DNA of 64,000 nucleotides, taken from the NCBI RefSeq assembly GCF_004563925.1, contig NZ_SPNJ01000006.1, forward strand, positions 124,001-188,000, in the 5' to 3' direction. Of the stretch, positions 36,395 to 45,055 are shown piece after piece. Positions within the stretch are counted from its first letter, which is position 1. Each line of letters begins with the position of its first letter. Under the pieces are notes generated by a model. That model ran no database searches. It had not been told where the DNA came from and saw only the letters and a list, made by a program, of their open reading frames with translations. The DNA is from Herbaspirillum sp. 3R11 (GTDB lineage Bacteria; Pseudomonadota; Gammaproteobacteria; Burkholderiales; Burkholderiaceae_D). The position numbers were made by a program, and so were the translations under genes.

Positions 36395-37648
36395 TCAGTG
36401 TTCCACATGGAGTTGGATGTGTTGTTGTCCGCAATGCGCCCAGCCGATGTTGCGCTGGTAGCCGGCGCGCAGCAGACCGTCGTGCGTGCGCCGCAGATAT
36501 TTTCCCTGGGCGTCGGCTTCCAGGGCGTAGCCGTTGATGCCGTCGGCGGCGTCGCAGGCCGATGCCGCGTCGATGCGCACGATCAGCGGCAGCGCGCTGT
36601 CGGCGTTGCCGTTGTTGCGCAGCGTGAGGTCGTGCAGGCCGGCTTGCGTATTTTGCGTATTGACCTGCGCTTCCACCGTGACGGCCGCTTTGAGCGGCTG
36701 GCGCGCCAGCACCGCTTGCCAGGTCGGCAGGCTCCAGTTGCGTACGTCGTCTTCGGTCGGCAGGCGGAACCAGACTACGCCGACCAGGCCGGGTTCAGGA
36801 TTCTTGTCCAGTTGTGCAAGGAAGGCGCTCACCACCGCCGGCGAGGCCGTCAGTTCCTGCGCGGCGCTGCCGGACGCCAGCAGGGGTCGTTCGCTTTCAA
36901 CGGTGCTGATGCGGCCGTTGTCGTCCCAGCTCACGCGCGTGCTGTACGACGGCAGCGCAACGCGCCACGGATGCGTGGTCTGTTTTGCATAGGCTTTCAG
37001 CCACGCTTGTGCGCGCTCGGCGTCGAACAGGCCCTGGCGTGGATTCATCACCGCATGCACCTGCAACACCGATTCATCGGCGACAGCCAGCAGCTTGCTC
37101 AGCTCGGGGCTGTTGAGCCAGGTCGGCAGCGCGGTGATCGACAGCGTGGTGTCGCGGTCCAGGCTCTGGCGCAGTCCTGCCAGGAAATCGCGATACGCCG
37201 GCAATTGCGAGGTCGGGCAGTCGTAGTCGATTTCTACGCCCGCGACCGGCACGCCTTGTTGCCGCCAGCGCGCCAGCAGATCGCTGATGCGCGCATGCGT
37301 GGCGGCATCGAGCGACTCGGTCTGGCCATCCAGCCGCACCACCATCGCGATGGCGTGCTGCGTCGTCTTCAGCGCCTGCCAGTCGGGATTGGCGATCTTC
37401 CATTGACGTTGAGCGGAGAGTTCTCCAGCGAGTACGCGCCAGCCGCCGACCAGCTGGTCGCTGGCCTGCATGGCGGCAGCAACGGCCGGGCTCCATTGAC
37501 GTTGCCAGATGTACGCCTGTTGCGGCAAGACTTGTGGCGCGCGCTGGCAGGCGGCAAGCAGGCCGCAGATTGAGAGAAGCAGCAGAACGGAAATCGAACG
37601 CAGGCGCCGGTGGCGGGATTGCAAGCCGAATGGGGGGCAGCGCAGCAT
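36395..37648 (-). CDS. DUF3142 family lipoprotein, glycoside-hydrolase-like barrel
   Basis: The 417-residue protein has a lipoprotein signal peptide with LLAAC (Cys34). The DUF3142 domain includes YIWQRQWSPAV, the strand-end acidic cluster VAGVEIDYDCPTS near residues 135-147, SITALPTWL and VVWFRLPTEDD. A TIM-barrel pattern with E/D residues at a strand end resembles GH18-like hydrolases, but this is inference; Pfam lists no function. It is the first gene of a coupled pair with the 828-residue envelope protein, so both probably act together at the outer membrane or periplasm. Confidence 0.75.
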   Translation of the reverse strand: MLRCPPFGLQSRHRRLRSISVLLLLSICGLLAACQRAPQVLPQQAYIWQRQWSPAVAAAMQASDQLVGGWRVLAGELSAQRQWKIANPDWQALKTTQHAIAMVVRLDGQTESLDAATHARISDLLARWRQQGVPVAGVEIDYDCPTSQLPAYRDFLAGLRQSLDRDTTLSITALPTWLNSPELSKLLAVADESVLQVHAVMNPRQGLFDAERAQAWLKAYAKQTTHPWRVALPSYSTRVSWDDNGRISTVESERPLLASGSAAQELTASPAVVSAFLAQLDKNPEPGLVGVVWFRLPTEDDVRNWSLPTWQAVLARQPLKAAVTVEAQVNTQNTQAGLHDLTLRNNGNADSALPLIVRIDAASACDAADGINGYALEADAQGKYLRRTHDGLLRAGYQRNIGWAHCGQQHIQLHVEH

Positions 37649-37802
37649 GTGTGGTGTGGGGAAGTACAGGTTGGGAATCGGAGCTGACAGAGATCAGGCC
37701 GCAGACGCGGCACAGGCAATCATTCTAGTTTATCCGTCTGACGCTGCGCTGAGGCGCGGGGGATTTATTCACGCGAATGGTGAATGGCAGGAGAAGAACG
37801 AA

Positions 37803-37828
37803 GCGCCGCCCGATCGATCAGGCGGCGC
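37803..37828 (-). terminator. Probable terminator of the lactonase gene
   Basis: GCGCCGCC (37803-37810) pairs with GGCGGCGC (37821-37828) around a CGATCGATCA loop. On the minus strand T-rich sequence follows the stem, 25 bases past the stop of the SMP-30 gene. Confidence 0.6.
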
Positions 37829-37852
37829 AGCGCAAGCGGCGTTGACGAAGAA

Positions 37853-38923
37853 CTACACCGCGCCGCGCGTATCCACGTACACCGCATACAGCGAATGGCT
37901 GCTGGCCATGAACAGGCGGTTCTTCTTCGCCCCGCCGAACACCAGGTTCGGGCAGCGTTCCGGCAGGTGGATGTGGCCGATGGCCTTGCCTTGCGGCGTG
38001 AACACGCGCACGCCGTCGAGCTCGGACGGTTTGGCGTCGAGCGCGCCGTTGCTGCCCCAGCCGCACCACAGGTTGCCGTCGACATCGACCTTGAAGCCGT
38101 CGATCGCGCCTGGACCGGCGGCGTCGACCGCCAGCGTGCGCGAACCGAGTTTGGTGCCGTTGTCGGTCAGCTGATAGGCCCAGATCAGGCGGTTCGGCGT
38201 GGCGCGCGACTCGACGATGTAGATGACTTTTTCATCGGGCGAGAAAGCCAGGCCGTTGGGGCCGGCCAGCGCATCGGTGATCAGGCTCAGCTTGCCGCTC
38301 TGGCCGTCGATGCGGTAGACCGCGTGCGGCAGCTCGGAAGTTTGCTTGTCGCCTTCCCATTCGCCGGCGATGCCGAACGGCGGATCGGTGAACCAGATCG
38401 AGCCGTCGGATTTGCAGATGATGTCGTTGGGCGAGTTGAAGCGCTTGCCGTTGTAATTATCGGCCAGCACCGTGATGCGGCCGTCGTATTCGGTGCGCGT
38501 GATGCGGCGGGTCAGGTGCTCGCAGGCGATCAGGCGGCCTTGGCGGTCGCGCGCCAGGCCATTGGTGAAGTTGGCCGGGTTGCGGAATACCGAGGTCGTG
38601 CCGGTGACTTCGTCCCAGCGCATGATGCGGTTGTTGGGGATGTCGCTGAACAGCAGATAGCGGCCGTCGCCGAACCAGACCGGACCTTCGACCCAGCGGA
38701 AACCAGTCGCCAGTTGTTCCACCGTCGAGCTGTACAGGCGGTATTTGAGGAAGCTGTTGTCCAGCACCTGCACGTTGGGGTCGGGATAGCGTTGGCTGGC
38801 CTTGAAGTCGAAACTCTGGGCCTTGGCGGTCAGGGCGGTGGTGGCCATCGCCAGGCCGCCGAGCAATGTTGTACGACGAGTTGCGTCGAAACCAGGCGGT
38901 TTTTTCTTGTCTTCTTGATTCAT
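37853..38923 (-). CDS. SMP-30/gluconolactonase family protein, Tat-exported
   Basis: The 356-residue protein has a twin-arginine signal (ATRRTTLLGGLAMATTA, Arg16-Arg17) and a six-bladed propeller with the SMP-30 metal ligands in WVEGPVWFGDG (Glu), NSPNDIICKSDGSIWFTDPP (Asn) and AIDGFKVDVDGNLWCG (Asp). It should hydrolyse a sugar lactone in the periplasm. GGAGAC precedes the ATG at 38923; a second ATG at 38935 is possible. Its promoter, 207 bases upstream, is overlapped by a GntR-like palindrome, suggesting sugar-acid control by a regulator encoded elsewhere. Confidence 0.88.
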   Translation of the reverse strand: MNQEDKKKPPGFDATRRTTLLGGLAMATTALTAKAQSFDFKASQRYPDPNVQVLDNSFLKYRLYSSTVEQLATGFRWVEGPVWFGDGRYLLFSDIPNNRIMRWDEVTGTTSVFRNPANFTNGLARDRQGRLIACEHLTRRITRTEYDGRITVLADNYNGKRFNSPNDIICKSDGSIWFTDPPFGIAGEWEGDKQTSELPHAVYRIDGQSGKLSLITDALAGPNGLAFSPDEKVIYIVESRATPNRLIWAYQLTDNGTKLGSRTLAVDAAGPGAIDGFKVDVDGNLWCGWGSNGALDAKPSELDGVRVFTPQGKAIGHIHLPERCPNLVFGGAKKNRLFMASSHSLYAVYVDTRGAV

Positions 38924-39334
38924 CGTTGTCTCCATGTGGAAAAAAATGCCGGCTTCACCGGCCGTCGGAGCAGGTCCGCAGCAGGCGAAGAAATCAGGTT
39001 TGTTCCATATAGGCGTGCGCTGCGACGGGAAATGCCGGTGCGGCATGTCGCAAAGAAGGGGTGATGCGGTCTCCTGGGTGGCAGGTCGCGGCGGGTAGCC
39101 GGCCTGCTCACACTTATATGTTGTCGTACATCATAGAGGCGAGACTGATGCTTGGCAATATCATTTTTTGAGGTGATGAACGATGCCATTCTTGGTGATT
39201 TTCGAATAGTGATAGCAGATTAAGGCTGTTTATCCGATCCGGACCAAGGTTCACAATAGCTTCATCGGCTGGATCGCATTCGCAGCATTCGCGGCCAGCG
39301 TATCCCGACTTCAATCATTCATCAGGAGCACATC
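38924..39334. other. Divergent intergenic region between lactonase and SDR genes
   Basis: 411 bases without a gene. It holds the lactonase promoter and palindrome (39118-39158) and an AGGAG ribosome binding site for the SDR gene (39323-39327). The 38936-39117 part would be a long 5' leader of the lactonase mRNA with no structure recognised. Confidence 0.5.
39118..39158 (-). promoter_or_regulatory. Lactonase promoter overlapped by a GntR-like palindrome
   Basis: On the minus strand TTGCCA (39153-39158) and TATGAT (39130-39135) are 17 bases apart. The imperfect palindrome ATGnTGTnnnACAnCAT (39118-39134) covers the -10 and start site. The TGT-n3-ACA core resembles operators of GntR/FadR-subfamily regulators of sugar-acid genes. 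Confidence 0.55.
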
Positions 39335-40096
39335 ATGGAACAAACCAACATCGCCACAGCACAGCAAGTCGCCATCGTCACCGGCGCCTCGCGCGGCATC
39401 GGCGCGGAAATCGCCAAAGAACTGGGCAGGCAAGGCTACGCCGTGGTCGTCAACTACGCCGGCAACGCCACCGAAGCGCAAAAGGTAGTCGACGCCCTCG
39501 CAACTGGCCAGGGCAAAGGCAAAGCCATCGCCGTACAGGCCGATGTCGCCGACCCCAAGGCCGTCGACGCTTTGTTTGAACAGACCATCGCCGCCTTCGG
39601 CCGCGTCGACGTGCTGATCAACAACGCCGGCATCATGCCGCCAAACCTGCCGATGCTGGCCGACACTGACGACGCCACCTTCGACCGCCTGATCGCGGTC
39701 AATCTGAAGGGCAGCTTCAACACCATGCGCGCCGCCGCCGCTCATTTGCAACAGGGCGGTCGCATCGTCAACTTCTCCACCAGCGTCATCGGCCTGGCAT
39801 TGCCCGGCTATGCGGTGTACGCCGCCACCAAGGGCGCCATCGAAGTCATGACCAACATCTTCGCCAAGGAATTGCGCGGCAAGCAGATCACCGTCAACGC
39901 CGTCGCGCCGGGACCGACCGCCACCGCGCTGTTCCTGGACGGAAAATCACCGGAAGTGGTCGAGCGCATGTCCAAGGCCGCGCCGCTGGAACGCCTGGGC
40001 GCGCCGGAGGATATTGCGGCGACGGTGGCCTTCCTGGCGGCGCCGGGCAACTGGGTCAACGGCCAGACTTTGCGCGCCAATGGCGGCCTGGTGTAA
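39335..40096 (+). CDS. SDR family NAD(P)-dependent oxidoreductase
   Basis: The 253-residue classical SDR has TGASRGIGAEIAKEL near residues 16-30, NNAG near 96, a catalytic Ser in VNFSTSVIG, YxxxK in YAVYAATKGAIEV, and a C-terminal GQTLRANGGLV. NADP(H)-dependent ketone/aldehyde reduction is likely; substrate unknown. AGGAG lies 7 bases before the ATG. It is divergent from the SMP-30 lactonase gene and convergent with the TonB receptor gene, so no operon partner hints at its pathway. Confidence 0.9.
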   Translation: MEQTNIATAQQVAIVTGASRGIGAEIAKELGRQGYAVVVNYAGNATEAQKVVDALATGQGKGKAIAVQADVADPKAVDALFEQTIAAFGRVDVLINNAGIMPPNLPMLADTDDATFDRLIAVNLKGSFNTMRAAAAHLQQGGRIVNFSTSVIGLALPGYAVYAATKGAIEVMTNIFAKELRGKQITVNAVAPGPTATALFLDGKSPEVVERMSKAAPLERLGAPEDIAATVAFLAAPGNWVNGQTLRANGGLV

Positions 40097-40137
40097 CGCC
40101 GGCGGCTCTCTTCATGCCGCGATCCCGACATCCGATA

Positions 40138-42246
40138 TCAGAACCTGGCATTCAATCCGAGCGTGACCGTGCGCTCGTCGCCGGGCGCAATCCAGACGTT
40201 GCTGTAGGAACTGGCGTAGTAGCGCTTGTTGAACAGGTTGCCGACATCCAGCGACAAGCGCACGACCGGTGTGACTTGCCAGTACACAAGCGCCTTCGCC
40301 GTCACGTAGGCCGGCAGCATGAAGCTGCCGCCGGCGTCGCCGGTACGCGCGCCGACATAGTTGATGCCGCCGCCCACGCCATAGGCGCCGCCCTGCGTGT
40401 CGACATCTTCATACACCGTCAGCAGGCTGCCTGAAGTGCGCGGTACATTGATCAGGCGCGCGCCGACCGCCAGTGTGTTGTCTTTGGCGACGGCGGCGTC
40501 GGTATACGCCAGGTTGCCGGTAATGCGCCAGTGCCGCGCGAACTTGCCGTTGAAGTCCAGTTCGACGCCGCGGCTGCGCACTTCGCCGGCGGCGATGCTG
40601 TAGGAGGCGTTGACCGGATCGACGGTCAGGACGTTGCGTTTGGTGATGTTGAACACCGCCAGCGTGGCGCCGGCCTGCTGGTCGCTGCTCTCGTACTTGA
40701 GCCCGGCTTCGGCGGCGCGCGCGGTCTCCGGACTGAAGGCATTGCCGCCGGCATCGCTGCCGCTGTTGGGACGGAAGGATTTGCCGACGCCGGCGTACAG
40801 CGACACCGACGGCGTCGCCAGGTAAGTCAGGCCGAGGCGCGGCGAGCTCGCACTCTGTTCCTGACGCGTGTTGATTCCGTTGCGACGGTTGCTCAACGTC
40901 GAACGGAAACTATCGAAGCGCACCCCCGCCAGCAACCGCCAGCGTTGCGCCAGGCTGATCTGGTCTTGCAGGAACAGCGCCGCGCTGCTCTGGCGTTCAG
41001 AGGTGTCGGTGTTGGGCAGCGGCGTCGGCTGAGGCTGACCGTAGACCGGATTGCCGACATTGATCGCATACGGGGCACCGGCGCTCGGATTGATGCGCAG
41101 CATGCGCTGGTCGAGCGTCATGCGGTCGGCTTCAATGCCGGTCAGGATCTCGTGACCGATGCCGCCGGTATCGAACTTGCCGCCGATCTCCGCCTGCAGC
41201 GAAGTATTGTGCCATGCATAGTCGCGATAGCGGCGCTGGCGCCACAGCGTGGCGTTGTCGGCGCGCAGCGACGACGCCTCCGTCGAGTAGCCGTCCAGAG
41301 TACCTTGCTTGTGGAACACGCCGGTGCGCAGGTGCCACTGCTCATTGATCTGATGCTCCAGTGTCAGCAGATGGTTCTGGTTGTCCATCTTGAGCTTGCC
41401 GTCGTTCGGCTCGCCGAAGAAGCGCGACGCCGGCAATGTATCAAGGCGGCCGTTGACCGCCACGATGCCGCGATCCATCGGCGCGATCTGGCGCAAGAAC
41501 TCCGCCTCGTAGTTGAGCGTAGTGTGATTGCCGAGCAGCCAGGTGAATGCCGGTGCGACGAATTCGCGTTTGCTGCGCACGTAGTCACGGCTGCCGCCCT
41601 TGGTCTCGGCGGCGCCGTTGAGGCGGTAGGCGACGTTGTCGCTGAGCGCGCCGGTCGAGTCGATCGCGCTGCGGTAAAAATCATTGCTGCCGAGCGACAG
41701 GTCGAGGGTGTTGGCGGCCTTGAATTGGGGCTTCCTGGTCACGACGTTGAGCGTGCCGCCGGGCTCGCTGCTGCCGTACAGCGCGGCCGAAGGACCCTTG
41801 AGGAAATCGATGCGTTCCACATTGGCGACGTCGCGCGGCGGCGCATAGCCGCGGTTGGAGGCGAAGCCGTTCCACAGGATATTCATGCCGCCGTTTTCAT
41901 TGCCGGAAAAACCGCGCACCGAATAGTTGTCCCACAGCCCGCCGAAATTGTTCTGGCGCGCCACGCCGCTGACGTACAGCAGCACGTCGTCCAGGCGGGT
42001 GGCATGGAGGTCGTCCATCAGCTGGCGCGACACCACCTGCACCGACTGCGGCAATTCCTGTAGAGGCGTGTCGGTGCGCGTGGCGCTGGCGCTGCGCGAC
42101 TGGCGGTATTGTTCTTTTTCACCGTTTCCGGTGACGGTGATGGCTTGCAGTTCCGTCGGCGCTGCATTGGTCTGCGCGCGCACGTGATTGGTCTGGACGC
42201 AGGCGAGCAGACCCAGGACCGCAAGGCGGATGGTGGTGTGGTTCAT
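40138..42246 (-). CDS. TonB-dependent siderophore receptor
   Basis: The 702-residue outer-membrane protein has a signal peptide (cleavage after VRAQ likely), a TonB box-like LQAITVTG, and a plug domain with LQELPQSVQVVSRQLMDDL, VRGFSG, VERIDFLKGPSAALYGSSEP and GGTLNVVTRKP. A 22-strand barrel follows and ends GDERTVTLGLNARF with terminal Phe, as the assembly machinery requires. The family imports ferric siderophores powered by TonB-ExbBD. No FecI/FecR genes and no clear Fur box are adjacent; the short N-terminus shows no FecA-type signalling domain. Confidence 0.92.
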   Translation of the reverse strand: MNHTTIRLAVLGLLACVQTNHVRAQTNAAPTELQAITVTGNGEKEQYRQSRSASATRTDTPLQELPQSVQVVSRQLMDDLHATRLDDVLLYVSGVARQNNFGGLWDNYSVRGFSGNENGGMNILWNGFASNRGYAPPRDVANVERIDFLKGPSAALYGSSEPGGTLNVVTRKPQFKAANTLDLSLGSNDFYRSAIDSTGALSDNVAYRLNGAAETKGGSRDYVRSKREFVAPAFTWLLGNHTTLNYEAEFLRQIAPMDRGIVAVNGRLDTLPASRFFGEPNDGKLKMDNQNHLLTLEHQINEQWHLRTGVFHKQGTLDGYSTEASSLRADNATLWRQRRYRDYAWHNTSLQAEIGGKFDTGGIGHEILTGIEADRMTLDQRMLRINPSAGAPYAINVGNPVYGQPQPTPLPNTDTSERQSSAALFLQDQISLAQRWRLLAGVRFDSFRSTLSNRRNGINTRQEQSASSPRLGLTYLATPSVSLYAGVGKSFRPNSGSDAGGNAFSPETARAAEAGLKYESSDQQAGATLAVFNITKRNVLTVDPVNASYSIAAGEVRSRGVELDFNGKFARHWRITGNLAYTDAAVAKDNTLAVGARLINVPRTSGSLLTVYEDVDTQGGAYGVGGGINYVGARTGDAGGSFMLPAYVTAKALVYWQVTPVVRLSLDVGNLFNKRYYASSYSNVWIAPGDERTVTLGLNARF

Positions 42247-42684
42247 GGAGCGAGGACTTCCCAAAGAAGATGATTGGCGGTTGCCGGCGTCACGCCCACG
42301 CGCCTGGCGGCTGCGGCTGGCGCGTTGATGTTGCTGCGGGGGTGACGGACACGATGTGTGCGGCGGGATTGTAATGAAGCGCGCCGGTGAATGGCTGTGG
42401 CTCATGCACTATTGTCCTAAAACTCTGATTCCTGCAATCCAACGGGCGAAGATCTTTGAGGGAAGGAGGCTGCATCGCTCGATATCGAATAGGTAACTGC
42501 CGTCACCGGGCGACGATGGCGCATTCTGTCCGTCGCTTGTCCGCCGCCAGTCTTGACGTCATCCCGCACCACTCTAAGATGGGCAGCCCGAGGCGTGACG
42601 AAACGATAAAATGTCTGCCTCTGAAGGACAGCAGCCGTCGCTTTTTTCGCGATGCTCACAAGGTCATGCTCATAAGGTAAAAAC
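42247..42684. other. Divergent intergenic region between TonB receptor and eamA-like gene
   Basis: 438 bases without a convincing gene. It contains repeat copy A (42419-42480). No match to a Fur box was seen upstream of the receptor and no strong -10/-35 pair upstream of eamA. Confidence 0.5.
42419..42480. repeat. Dispersed repeat, copy A
   Basis: This 62-base segment, beginning AAAACTCTGATTCCTGCAAT, aligns without gaps to 45235-45296 with about 45 of 62 bases identical, including the first 12 and a TGCAATC block. Flanking sequences are unrelated. Nature unknown. Confidence 0.6.
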
Positions 42685-43590
42685 ATGCTCGCTCAACCCA
42701 TGCGCCCCGCCCACATCGCGCTCGTCCTGCTGGTTATCCTGGTCTGGGGCGTCAACTTCGCCATCATCAAGGTCGGCCTGAACGGCGTGCCGCCGTTGTT
42801 GCTGGGGGCACTGCGCTTCTTGCTGGCGGCGTTTCCGGCGCTGCTGTTCGTGCGTCCGCCCAAGCTGCCGCTGCGCCTTTACCTGGCGTTCGGGCTGACC
42901 ATGTCGGTCGGCCAGTTCGCCTTCCTGTTCAGCGCCATCCACGTCGGCATGCCGTCCGGACTGGCTTCGCTGGTGCTGCAGTCGCAGTCCTTCTTCACTT
43001 TGTTGTTGACGGTGCTCTGGCTGCGCGAAAAATGGCACGCCAACCAGCTGGCCGGCCTCGCGCTGGCCGCCGCCGGCCTGGTGCTGATCGGCAGCGCGCA
43101 CGGCGCTACCATGCCGCTCAATGGCTTCCTGCTGACGATTGCGGCGGCGGCCATGTGGGCATGCGGCAATATCGTCAGCCGCGCGGTCGGCCGTCACGGT
43201 CCGATCAACCAGGTGGCGTTCGTGGTGTGGGCCAGCCTGGTGCCGCCGCTGCCGTTGCTATTGCTGTCGTGGCTGATCGAAGGACCGTCTGCAATCGGCT
43301 CGGCATTGCAGCATTTCAGCCTGCAATCCTTCGCCGCAGTGGCCTACATCGCCTGGGCCTCGACGCTGTTCGGCTATGCGGTGTGGAACTTCCTGATGTC
43401 GCGCTACGCCGTCAACCGCATCGCGCCGTTCACGCTGCTGGTGCCGCTGGTCGGCCTGACCACCGGCTGGCTGGCTTTCGGCGAAGAGCTGCAGGCAGTG
43501 CACCTGATCGGTGGCGCCTTGCTGATGGTGGGGCTGATCGTGAACCTGTTCGGGGCGCCGTTGCTGGCAAGGCTGAAACTGAAAACTTGA
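42685..43590 (+). CDS. eamA: DMT exporter, EamA (O-acetylserine/cysteine exporter) type
   Basis: The 301-residue protein has ten membrane segments and two EamA domains. Its sequence follows E. coli EamA/YdeD closely by eye: ILVWGVNFAIIKVGLNGVPP near residues 18-37, QFAFLFSAIHVGMPSGLASL, AAAAMWACGNI and LLVPLVGLTTGWLAFGEEL. E. coli EamA exports O-acetylserine and cysteine-pathway metabolites. The ATG at 42685 gives the expected short N-terminus. It lies upstream of the ECF41 module, but an own promoter for that module follows its stop. Confidence 0.85.
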   Translation: MLAQPMRPAHIALVLLVILVWGVNFAIIKVGLNGVPPLLLGALRFLLAAFPALLFVRPPKLPLRLYLAFGLTMSVGQFAFLFSAIHVGMPSGLASLVLQSQSFFTLLLTVLWLREKWHANQLAGLALAAAGLVLIGSAHGATMPLNGFLLTIAAAAMWACGNIVSRAVGRHGPINQVAFVVWASLVPPLPLLLLSWLIEGPSAIGSALQHFSLQSFAAVAYIAWASTLFGYAVWNFLMSRYAVNRIAPFTLLVPLVGLTTGWLAFGEELQAVHLIGGALLMVGLIVNLFGAPLLARLKLKT

Positions 43591-43637
43591 AATTCCGGCA
43601 AGGAAATCATCGGTGCGTACAAGAATTTGCGCGCCGA

Positions 43638-43665
43638 TGTCACAATCGGCAGTAGCTGCCTCGTC
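43638..43665 (+). promoter_or_regulatory. Predicted ECF41 sigma factor promoter
   Basis: TGTCACA (43638-43644), a 17-base spacer and CGTC (43662-43665) match the published -35/-10 pattern of ECF41 promoters. It stands 39 bases before the carboxymuconolactone decarboxylase-like gene, whose downstream partner encodes an ECF41 sigma factor. Confidence 0.75.
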
Positions 43666-43704
43666 TTATCAACGGGAATCTTCCCTGACGATCAAGGACT
43701 GAAA

Positions 43705-44160
43705 ATGCACACCCGAATGAACCCCTACGCCACCGAGATGAAACTGGTCCGCCCGCTGATCAGTTTCGCCCAGACCGTCGAAAGCATGGGCCTGGAACCG
43801 GACCTGATGGAACTGGTGAAAATCCGCGCCTCGCAAATCAACGGCTGCGCCGTCTGCCTGCACATGCACACCGCCGCCGCGCGCAAGAATGGCGAAACCG
43901 AAGAGCGCATCTACATGCTCGATGCCTGGCGCGAATCCTCGCTCTACACCGAACGTGAACGCGCCGCGCTGGCCTGGACCGATGCGCTGACCCTGCTGAC
44001 GGAAAGCCGTGCGCCGGACGACGTTTATCGCCAGGTCGAACGCCAGTTCACGCCGGCCGAGCAGGTCATGCTCACGCTGATGATCAGCGTGATCAACACC
44101 TTCAACCGTTTCGGCGTGGGCTTCCGCCTCGGCGACGAGGCGCTGAAGCAGGCAGCGTAA
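43705..44160 (+). CDS. Carboxymuconolactone decarboxylase / AhpD-like protein of an ECF41 module
   Basis: The 151-residue protein has the AhpD-like core with the redox motif CAVCLHMH (Cys48, Cys51, His55) in QINGCAVCLHMHTAAARKNG, and MLDAWRESSLYTERERAALAW. Such proteins act as thiol-dependent peroxidases or related carriers; the real substrate of ECF41-linked members is unknown. ATG at 43705 is preceded by AAGGA and by the predicted ECF41 promoter. Its TAA is immediately followed by the GTG start of the sigma gene, so the two are co-expressed. Confidence 0.9.
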   Translation: MHTRMNPYATEMKLVRPLISFAQTVESMGLEPDLMELVKIRASQINGCAVCLHMHTAAARKNGETEERIYMLDAWRESSLYTERERAALAWTDALTLLTESRAPDDVYRQVERQFTPAEQVMLTLMISVINTFNRFGVGFRLGDEALKQAA

Positions 44161-45042
44161 GTGGAGCGCACGCCTGAACAGCAGGCAGCGGATTCCTTCG
44201 ATCCGCTGCGCCCGCGGCTGGTGCGGCTGGCCTATCGCATGCTGGGTTCGGTGGCAGACGCCGAAGACATCGTGCAAGACGCCTTCCTGCGCTGGCTCGG
44301 CACCGACCGCACGCAAGTGCTGTCGGCCGAAGCCTACCTGCGGCGCATCGTCACGCGGCTGTGTCTCGACCAGATCAAATCGGCGCGCCATCAGCGCGAA
44401 ACCTACATCGGTCCATGGCTGCCCGAGCCGGTGGTGCAAAGCGCCGAGGACGAGCTCGACGACGTCACGCTGCCGCTGATGATGGCGCTGGAACGGCTGT
44501 CGCCGCTGGAGCGCGCAGCCTTCCTGCTGCATGACGTATTCGACGTCGGCTTCGACGACATCGCCGACATCATCGGCCGCGAACCGGCGGCCTGCCGCCA
44601 GCTCGCCAGCCGCGCCCGCACCAACGTGCGCGCGCAACGCCCGCGCTTCGACCTGCCGCCCGACCGCGGTCTCGAAATCGCCACGGCCTTCTTTACCGCC
44701 TCACGCAGCGGCGACCTCACCAGCCTGCGCAGCCTGCTGGCCGACGACGTCGCCCTGCACGCCGACGGCGGCGGCAAACGCCCGGCATCCGCATTCCCGA
44801 TCCACGGCATCGCCGAGGTCGTGCAACTGCACCGGGACCTGGCGCCCATCTTCGCGCTGAACCGCTCGCGCGTGGTCATGTACGGATTGATCAACGGCCT
44901 GCCGGGATTCATCACGCGCGAAGCGGATGACATTTTGCAGAGCACGGCGTTGCGGATTGTGGAGGGGAGGATTGCGGAGGTGTATGTGGTGCGCAATCCG
45001 GACAAGCTCAGGCATCTGCAAGCGAGTGGGGCGAGGCATTGA
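44161..45042 (+). CDS. ECF41 family RNA polymerase sigma factor with SnoaL-like C-terminal extension
   Basis: The 293-residue protein has sigma region 2 (LVRLAYRMLGSVADAEDIVQ near residues 20-39), region 4 (LSPLERAAFLLHDVFDVGFD near 114-133) and an NTF2/SnoaL-like extension of about 120 residues. The group's marks are present: WLPEP near 86, DGGGK at 202-206 and NPDKL near 282. In ECF41 factors the extension replaces an anti-sigma factor, both inhibiting and enabling activity. GTG start at 44161 follows the stop of the AhpD-like gene with no gap. It should autoregulate through the TGTCACA/CGTC promoter. Confidence 0.93.
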   Translation: MERTPEQQAADSFDPLRPRLVRLAYRMLGSVADAEDIVQDAFLRWLGTDRTQVLSAEAYLRRIVTRLCLDQIKSARHQRETYIGPWLPEPVVQSAEDELDDVTLPLMMALERLSPLERAAFLLHDVFDVGFDDIADIIGREPAACRQLASRARTNVRAQRPRFDLPPDRGLEIATAFFTASRSGDLTSLRSLLADDVALHADGGGKRPASAFPIHGIAEVVQLHRDLAPIFALNRSRVVMYGLINGLPGFITREADDILQSTALRIVEGRIAEVYVVRNPDKLRHLQASGARH

Positions 45043-45055
45043 GCCCGCGAAGTCC

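Noticed and set aside
34006..36537. 843-codon open frame on the + strand opposite the large envelope protein gene
   Set aside because: It is a GC-rich antisense shadow: Arg/His/Gly-rich with no domain, whereas the minus-strand frame has signal peptide, anchor and coupled neighbour.
42247..42400. Fur box upstream of the TonB-dependent receptor
   Set aside because: No stretch resembling GATAATGATAATCATTATC, even loosely, was found in the leader.
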